A stretch of 64,000 bases of DNA from Atkinsonella hypoxylon (taxonomy: Eukaryota > Ascomycota > Sordariomycetes > Hypocreales > Clavicipitaceae), in assembly GCA_000729835.1 (NCBI GenBank), contig JFHB01000009.1, positions 1-64,000 of the forward strand, written 5' to 3'. This document shows positions 57,988 to 64,000 of this stretch, one piece after another. The notes under the pieces are model-generated. The model saw nothing but the letters and a program-made list of their open reading frames with translations, was not told the origin of the DNA and did not search any database. The translations under genes were made by a program, and so were the position numbers. Position 1 is the stretch's first letter. Each line of letters begins with the position of its first letter.

Positions 57988-58923
57988 ATGGCGTCTTCAG
58001 AGGTTGACCAGAAGTTTTTGGGCAGACTTGCCAAAGCCGTTGAACAGGACAATCCTCTCCTTTCGTCCATGCTCTTCAAGATCCTCGGCCTTTCTCTCAA
58101 CCTCGCGGAACAACTTGTTGCTGCAAAGAAAGCTCGGAGACCAGATCCTACCACATCTCCATTGCTCTTGAAACGCGTCTTGCACATCATATGGCTATCC
58201 CGCGAGGGGCTGGTCATGCTTCAACAATATGTCATTCCCATGGTTGGCAACTACGTCGAATTGAAGGTTCTCGCCTACAAGCTACGCGCTAGCTTTCATC
58301 ATATCTTTGTGCTGTTTCACAACCAACCTCCGGTTTCCAATATAGGCAGTTGGACACCAGAAGCAAGAGAGGCCACTCTAGCATCGGTGGCAAAAGCACA
58401 ATTAGGCAAAGGCGGTGCTTCTGACGATGACATCATTTCGAGAGCCTCATCTGTGCAGCCCACACATCCTCTGGAAGGTGGTCCTGTTGGTCCACCTCCA
58501 GGGTTTGAAGCTCATGTAGCTTTGTTGCCGCCATCATTTCTCTTACCGGAACAGGACTACCTTCCTAGAGCACATCAGCACTTCAAAGAGGCCGTCAAGC
58601 TTGCCGATGAGCTGCTGTGGGGGTCCCACTCTTTACGCCTATCTGTCAAGACCGAATATTCTGCATTTCTATATGAATGTCTTCATGACGCAGACGCCAG
58701 TCGCAAACTTGCCAAAGATACGATAGCCGAGGTATATGATGCTACAGAAGGCATGGACGACGATATGTTCAACGACGCCTGTGAATTGGTCACGGTTTTG
58801 GGTAGAATGATGAAGCGAGGCCTCGGATCACCGAACAACACGTTACGAAACAAAGACCCTGCATCAAACGCTGCAGCTGCAACAAAGCAAGACTCTCCTC
58901 CTGGGATGGAGAATCCTATTTGA
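57988..58923 (+). CDS. Divergent 14-3-3 family protein
   Basis: 311 codons from MASSEVDQKFLGRLAKAVEQ. The C-terminal half is recognisable: LADELLWGSHSLRLSVKTEY, then SAFLYECLHDADASRKLAKD, and VYDATEGMDDDMFNDACELV, matching 14-3-3 helices G to I. The usual central signature (RNLLSVAYKNV type) is absent; instead there is KRVLHIIWLSREGLVMLQQY and a proline-rich insert (PLEGGPVGPPPGFE). The frame is open upstream to an acceptor (ttttttcag ending at 57859), so a longer N-terminus is possible; I chose the Met that starts the 14-3-3-like segment. Role: presumed phosphopeptide-binding adaptor, but altered groove residues make binding uncertain. Confidence 0.75.
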   Translation: MASSEVDQKFLGRLAKAVEQDNPLLSSMLFKILGLSLNLAEQLVAAKKARRPDPTTSPLLLKRVLHIIWLSREGLVMLQQYVIPMVGNYVELKVLAYKLRASFHHIFVLFHNQPPVSNIGSWTPEAREATLASVAKAQLGKGGASDDDIISRASSVQPTHPLEGGPVGPPPGFEAHVALLPPSFLLPEQDYLPRAHQHFKEAVKLADELLWGSHSLRLSVKTEYSAFLYECLHDADASRKLAKDTIAEVYDATEGMDDDMFNDACELVTVLGRMMKRGLGSPNNTLRNKDPASNAAAATKQDSPPGMENPI

Positions 58924-59543
58924 CGACAGGGAAACCCTATGTCCTTAGCACCGCCAAGCCAGCCATTGCACAGAAGCCTCAATATCGACGACGACGTGGA
59001 ACTGCTAATAATCGAAAAAGTCTTTTTTTTTTTTCTGCATAATGCTATGGGGCGCTCGCATCTACTCCCATGAGATTGTATATCTGCATTGAGCTTAACA
59101 TCGCCATGTGTTCTACATAGGTCCTGATGAGCAGAGCGGTCAGGCATATTTTGTATTTACCTAGCCTTAGTTTGGAAAGCAAGCACTCCGGTTGCATATA
59201 TGTGGGAAGCATTTGCGATATTCTTGGATTCATTCCCGCATGTAGTATATTACAATTTGGGGTGAATATACTTGGCTCGGAGTTTTGTATATAGATGTAG
59301 CTTAGCCGATCGATACACTTCTGCAAAAAAGCCGTTACCAAAGAAGCGGTAACAGCAGATAATAATATAATGCATATACTCCCTCAAAATTGCTCAGACA
59401 CTGACTCCGGATCGTGCACTCGGACTCGACATATGTCTGAAAGAACAAGTCAGCATCCCATAACGCAATGGATGCCCCACCTTCCTCCCAAGTCAAGAAA
59501 AGTACATAAATAATAAAAAAGCTCATAACTAACAAATCTAAGC
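58924..59543. other. Convergent 3' region
   Basis: 3' UTRs of the 14-3-3-like and Myb-like genes, with a T-run at about 59024-59034. No gene is recognised. Confidence 0.4.
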
Positions 59544-60823
59544 TCAATCCTGGACACGATCAATCCAATTCTGTACCCGGGTAGTCCCGTCCTCCTCCAC
59601 GACATTGCCCGTGAACGCTCGAAGAATCTTACCCCTCAGATAAGAAATCGGGATCTTCCTCCCCGCGGCGTTCAAGAAATTGGCCTGCATCTCGAGCAAT
59701 CGTCCCTGCTCATACTTGCTCGCAACAGCCGCGAGCGTAGCACAATCTTGCTCGTTCAGAACATCATCCGGCTCGAAGTAGATGTCAGAGGGATACAGCG
59801 CCCCGTATACTTCCTTGTATAAGTATTGCTTCTGGAGTGCGTGCTCATCTAAGCGGTTGGTATCCTCATGATCGCGATCATATTGGGATGATTCAGAGGA
59901 GGCTTCTTCGCCGGACAGGATCTCGGGCTGCTCATCTGGAGGCTCGTTTTCATCTTCCGCTTTAGCTGTTTTGCTCTTTATCTGAGGCGCTTGTTCAGGG
60001 CCACTGTTTTCGCGCTGGTCGGATGGAGGGTTTTCGGGATCTGTGCTAGGCTTGTCAGAATCTTTACGAGTCACTTGTCGGGGGGGTTCCCTGGCTGACC
60101 TTGGACCTGGGCATCTCCTGGGACCTCTGCTTTTTGATTTTTGATTATCTTCCAGCGGGCTTTGACGGCGTTCTTGCTTCGGTGGAGGGCCGCGCCGATG
60201 TCCGCCCAGGATGGTTTACCCGTGGCCGTCTTCATCCCCCGCAACAGGAGGTCTTCGGAGAGCGTCCATCCGTCCGCTTTCGTCTCGGATGGTGCTTGGT
60301 CATTGGAGGAAACTGACCCGGCAGCTGTGCCACAGTCATGATCTTCAGCGGAACTCGCAGGGTCAGCGTCGGTTGAGCCGTCGTCCCTAGTGGCGCTCGT
60401 GTCGTGGTCAGCGGCCGACGAGGACGCTTCGGGGGATGAATCCTCGCTTCCTGACTTCATGCTGTGCCGTTGAGCGGCTGCTTTTGACGTGCTGGACTTG
60501 TGCTTCTCGCAGATGGGAGGGCCGCGCGACTCGTTATCCTGAGAGGAGCTATCTTTGCCGGACGACTAGTCCGAACTGGACATCTCGTTGGATGAATCTG
60601 GTGCAGCGTCTGCGGAAGACGATGATTCCGCGGCTTGGAGCTTCTTGCACTTATATTGGACTTTTACGCAGCTCTGCTTGAGCTTCTTTGCGCAGAGGGG
60701 TGATGGCTCGCTGGAAGTCACGTCCTCACTTGAGGAATTCGGCTCATATACTTGGCTCTCTGTCGATTCCCCCTGTGACTGCACCTCGGACTCTGCGTCG
60801 CTTGGGACGAGATCCTCGCCCAT
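59544..60823 (-). CDS. Myb/SANT-like domain protein, reading frame disturbed
   Basis: The minus strand encodes an acidic, Ser-rich region, a Myb-like helix set (WTLSEDLLLRGMKTATGKPS, then WADIGAALHRSKNAVKARWK) and a C-terminal block (YEQGRLLEMQANFLNAAGRK, then YLRGKILRAF) known from fungal Myb-like proteins. Two breaks occur. An in-frame TAG at 60568-60566 interrupts MGEDLVPSD... (start 60823) before the frame resumes; a GTAAAA donor and CTAG acceptor in matching phase could remove it. Between 60073 and 60120 the frame must change by one; this could be a C7 homopolymer slip, or a roughly 60-nt intron from GTCAGCC to GCACAG, which restores frame. A conservative model starts at Met 60460. An extra upstream exon ending at a perfect GTAAGT donor (about 61095) is possible. 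Confidence 0.6.
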
Positions 60824-61790
60824 GATGGCGTAGGAAGGGATCAAACTCTGGAGTTGATACCGTTGGAAAGCAAATTGGGCTGTCATGGAACGAATTTGGA
60901 CTTCTCTTGTGAGTTTCTACTTCCTTGTTTTCGCCAATGTCAAGTCCGATATTTCGGCTCGTCGAGGCTGGCGAGACACAGTCAAAGTCAGGTATCTACG
61001 TCCAGGAACTGCCAGTGGACACAAGCGACAGGAGATAAAGAGGATGAACGCGTGAGCAGTATGACTGGCTGATGGGAGGAGTGAAATACTTACTTGGCTT
61101 GGTGCTTGTCGAGTGAATCGGCTGGACCGACAGCTGTCGGGGCCGCGAGGACTGCGGGGCCAGCTGGGGACGGACAGGACTTGGCCTCATCGTGATTGTT
61201 GTCATATTTGATCATGGACTGGACGTGGGTGAGTTGCTCGAGGACTGCATGATTGCGTGCACTGGCCCGTGATTCAGTTTGCATGTGCAAGGGTGGTGAT
61301 ACTGGCCAGCTACACGGTGTACCATGGATTACATCCTTGGTTTAAAGGTTTTGGAAATTATTCTAGCTGTTTTTATTTTATTTTATTTTAATTTTTATTT
61401 TTTAAAATCCGGGACTTGGTTTAAGGGGCAGATAGGTGCTCAGACTGATGGCCACACTCACTGCTTTTAATTAGTAAAGCAATTTCAGCCGCGTAGGCGT
61501 CAGGCTAAGAACGTTGCATCTTTTCTCAGAACCCGATAATCACGAGTTGCGCAAGTTGATGATGGTGGTGCATCCCCACGCTCGTCCCAAGTGGCCCGTC
61601 TTTCGCCCAATTGAGTTCGAGACAAAGAAGCTTACTCATCCCGACTCCAACTAGCTGATAGTTAGTTAACTAGTTAGTTAGTTAAGCACTTACATATGTC
61701 CAAAATACGAAAACGGAGTGCTCGTCAAATTCGCGGACGCATTCACTATTCCTGACGTAAATTGACTCTACCTCTACCGACCGGGCTGCA

Positions 61791-62715
61791 ATGACAGCTC
61801 CCTCCCTTCCCAACCTTTCGCCCCCTCATGACCAGGCACTGCGGCTCATCGACGAAGCTCACGCGGAGGATCCGAATAAGATTGGCGGCCCCGACGGCCC
61901 CGACGGTTCCCAATCTGTGCCATACGAGCTTCACTATGCGCGGAAGATGACAAAATGGCTCATGGCGCGCTGCCCGACTGCCTCGCCGACGTTGCAACTA
62001 GCTTGTCGAGCTCAGCACTTTCGTCGGTACGTCTTTTGCGACGGTCCTCGTAGAAAGGAGCCGCGGTAAATAGGGAAGCCATGATACCGTCCCTCTGCAT
62101 TCTCATTGTTATAAATGCTCTACAGGTTCCCTAGCTTACGCAAAGACCCCGTCCGTACCACCCACCAACCTCCCCTTAGAAGCTGGGGGAAATATATATA
62201 TATATATACATATACATACATATATATATATATGTATATAAAAGTGAACAGGGTATATGACTATCAAAGCGTTCCAGCTTGACTAACAGGAAGCCTGTCG
62301 CCTACATAGATGGCAACTGCCCCGATCCAGCTTCCCCATGACCCGCCCCGGCTACCTCACCTGGCGAGCCAAGCAAAAGTCCCAGGCCGCGGCGCAAGTA
62401 GCCGAGCTGCTGGCTTCGTCGACGATCCAGCCCCCTCTCTCTGACGCGGAGAGGGACAGGGTCGCCGCGCTGATTCGCAAGGAAGGGCTGGCCACGGACG
62501 AGGAGACACAGGTGCTCGAGGACGTGGCGTGTCTTGTGTTCCTCGACGACCAGCTCGAGGGCTTCGAGGCCAAGGGGGATCTGGACGAGGAGAAAATTGT
62601 GGGCATCTTGCGGAAGACGTGGGGGAAGATGACGGAGGAGGGCAGACAATTGGCCTTGGACATGGAGCTTGGCGATAGGGCTAAGGCGCTGATGGGGAAA
62701 GCTCTCGGCGGGTGA
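61791..62715 (+). CDS. DUF4202 domain protein
   Basis: Two exons, 61791-62026 and 62310-62715, give 213 residues. The junction at CG|A reconstructs the conserved HFRRWQLPRSSFPMTRPGYL (His and Arg typical of DUF4202). Other family segments are DQALRLIDEAHAEDPNKI near the start, YARKMTKWL, LQLACRAQH, and EDVACLVFLDDQLEGFE with ILRKTWGKM near the end. Conserved His residues suggest an HD-like metal site, but no activity is established to my knowledge. The 283-nt intron is long for this window and contains a TA repeat. The start ATG at 61791 follows ctgca. Confidence 0.88.
62191..62240 (+). repeat. Intronic (TA)n microsatellite in the DUF4202 gene
   Basis: Alternating AT with a few C and G interruptions (tatacatatacatac, tatgtatata) inside the single intron. 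The branch and acceptor region downstream is intact. Confidence 0.85.
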
Positions 62716-62756
62716 GACGGCTATTGGGATGGGACAGAGGATTTCACGACAGCCAA

Positions 62757-62786
62757 TTTTTTTTTTTTTTTTTCAAAAAAAAAAAA
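62757..62786. repeat. T17-C-A12 inverted homopolymer
   Basis: Seventeen T's, one C, and twelve A's lie 42 bp after the DUF4202 stop. Transcribed, it could fold into a U-A hairpin in the 3' UTR. Confidence 0.8.
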
Positions 62787-63090
62787 TCATCTTGCGCACT
62801 GGGGTAGTAGTCTAGGCGTGGGGCCTGCTTTGACATGCTCAGTCGACTGGTCTGCCTGCCGGGCCACCAGAGGCAGCCATGTAGCCATGAGAACTAGAAA
62901 TAGATCCAAGCTCAGCGGGCGATGACACTGCTGATCTGTCTAGTTACACCAGATTGACGTATTCAACATAGACGGCAGCGCCCCAGGGGATACGATCCGA
63001 ATGCACCAGGGCCTCAAAATGGAATCGGGGAGTCAGCCTTCTTCCCCAGCGCCGTAGCCACATCCATCACAGAAACGCCTTGCACGAGCC
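62787..63090. other. Convergent 3' intergenic region
   Basis: Nothing recognised apart from the likely 3' ends of the two flanking genes. Confidence 0.4.
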
Positions 63091-64000
63091 TTATCTTCTA
63101 GCCCTGGTGCTGAGTTCCATCGCCGCCCCATGCTCTGATAGCTTGCTTTTCTTTTTGTACGCGTGACGCTTTCCTCTCGTGTTACGCTGCCTCGAGCGTC
63201 GCTGCCTCCAACCCCGAACGAGCTGGTACACAGCATAAAGACAGCCGGCGAGGATGGTCGAGGCCGCTACGAACTCTGGTTAAGCCGAGCCCATGAAGAA
63301 GAAATGGAGGAGAGGTCGATTTTTCTACGCCAAAGTATGAAGAGGGGGTGTATCACTTACCCACGGAGCCCAAGACGATTCCTGTAATGGAAGAGGGCGA
63401 GGCTGATAGTGAGGATGGGCGGCTTATAGGAGCTGCGCCTGATGCGATGCTTGGACTTGCCACGCCTGACTCGGACTGGTCGTTTGGTGTGGCTGTCGGT
63501 CGAGCCCTTGTTGGAATAGCGCTTCCGACAGCACTGGGACTAACTGTCTGTATCGACCCTTTGGATTGCGCAGTCGAGGTTGATGGGGCGATGACAGCTG
63601 TTGTGCTTGTACTTCCTAGCGTCGGTAGGTTTTGCGTGTCTGAAGATGCAGTGGTGAATCGATAAATGGTCTCGGTCCGAGTGTCTGAGGCGCATATAAA
63701 AAGAGAGAATCGGTTCAGACCCGGATCACCTGCGAACACATTCGTCTTGCAGTACGGGGCAGCGGAGGCGGCACTGAAAGCTTGACGTCAGTCAAATAGA
63801 ACTTTGTTGCGGCCGTCGTGTCATCGCCTAGCAAGCATGAATCCGACGGGTTCAAGTTAATGGGATGATGAGGCATGCTTACCAGATCATGGCAGAACTG
63901 GTCCGAATGTCTGAGCCATGATCCAGCTCCAGTCTCCTGTCCACACAAGTTGTCGCCAGAGTACATATTCCACTTGTTGGGCTCCAGCAGCAGCCGACGA
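63091..64000 (-). CDS. Cysteine-rich single-pass surface protein, 5' end outside window (partial)
   Basis: Three visible exons, 64000-63883 (cut by the window), 63773-63361 and 63266-63091, join in frame. The outside part reads VGCCWSPTSGICTLATTCVD, then CAASAAPYCKTNVFAGD and RFSLFICASD, a cysteine pattern I recall from a fungal family of surface proteins. A Ser/Thr-rich stalk follows (GSTSTTAVIAPSTSTAQS), then one TM segment formed across the last intron (ITGIVLGSVG|AASTILAGCLY) and a basic cytosolic tail (WRQRRSRQRNTRGKRHAYKK). Layout: type I glycoprotein, possibly wall-sensing. A competing frame (SGDNLCGQETGAG) looks protein-like but cannot be joined to exon 2 without a stop. Confidence 0.72.

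Noticed and set aside
63715..63966. Alternative frame with SGDNLCGQETGAG at the right edge
   Set aside because: It cannot be spliced to the Ser/Thr-rich exon in frame; the other frame gives the VGCC...TTCVD pattern and joins cleanly.

Overview
This window is nuclear DNA from a filamentous ascomycete fungus, most likely a Sordariomycete and plausibly Hypocreales. Genes are interrupted by short introns (about 50-100 nt) with GT(A/G)AGT-like donors, CTRAC-type branch points and YAG acceptors. Gene content is typical Pezizomycotina: samB/Mub1, SCAP, a proton-translocating NAD(P) transhydrogenase, Zrg17, a 3CxxC zinc-finger protein and fungus-specific cysteine-rich surface proteins. Family calls are from recognised motifs and my memory of the families; no database search was possible. 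Most multi-exon models were rebuilt by hand from splice signals and checked for frame across every junction.

Layout. 0-0.85 kb: 3' part of a secreted cysteine-rich protein gene (minus), then about 2.3 kb with no recognisable gene. 3.2-13.2 kb: an unbroken run of five nuclear genes for mitochondrial proteins: mL38 (-) and uL4m (+) head to head, PGS1 (-) and NDUFA12 (+) head to head, and NNT (-). 14.2-14.7 kb: a broken GH3 beta-glucosidase remnant. 15-18.4 kb: Mediator subunit Med5 (-). 19-19.7 kb: a 3CxxC zinc-finger protein (+). 20.3-22.6 kb: a decayed unidentified gene and a Ty3/gypsy integrase fragment. 23-26.2 kb: GPN3 (-) and S-adenosylmethionine synthetase (+), divergent. 28.36 kb: a 31-codon ORF ending in the CaaX box CTVM behind a good TATA box and long leader, which I read as an a-factor-type lipopeptide pheromone precursor. 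29.1-32.5 kb: phosphopantetheine adenylyltransferase (-) and EBP2 (+), divergent. 33.5-35.4 kb: samB/Mub1 (-). 37.9-41.2 kb: a two-TM protein of unknown function (-) and Zrg17 (+). 41.7-49.1 kb: Mgm1 (-), Spb1 (+) and a JMJD7-like JmjC protein (-). 50.4-53.95 kb: SCAP (+). 54-58 kb: a gene-poor, repeat-rich stretch. 58-63 kb: a divergent 14-3-3-like protein (+), a Myb-like protein with a problematic reading frame (-) and a DUF4202 protein (+). 63.1-64 kb: the 3' end of a cysteine-rich single-pass surface protein (-), cut by the window edge.

Functionally the window is mostly housekeeping. Mitochondrial translation, respiration, cardiolipin synthesis, NADPH supply and inner-membrane fusion are covered by mL38, uL4m, NDUFA12, PGS1, NNT and Mgm1. 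Ribosome biogenesis is covered by EBP2 and Spb1; transcription and RNA polymerase assembly by Med5 and GPN3; CoA and SAM supply by PPAT and SAM synthetase; sterol and zinc homeostasis by SCAP and Zrg17. The unusual content is the tiny pheromone gene, a 7-nt microexon in NDUFA12, three decayed genes in apparently empty DNA, and fungus-specific proteins at both ends of the window.
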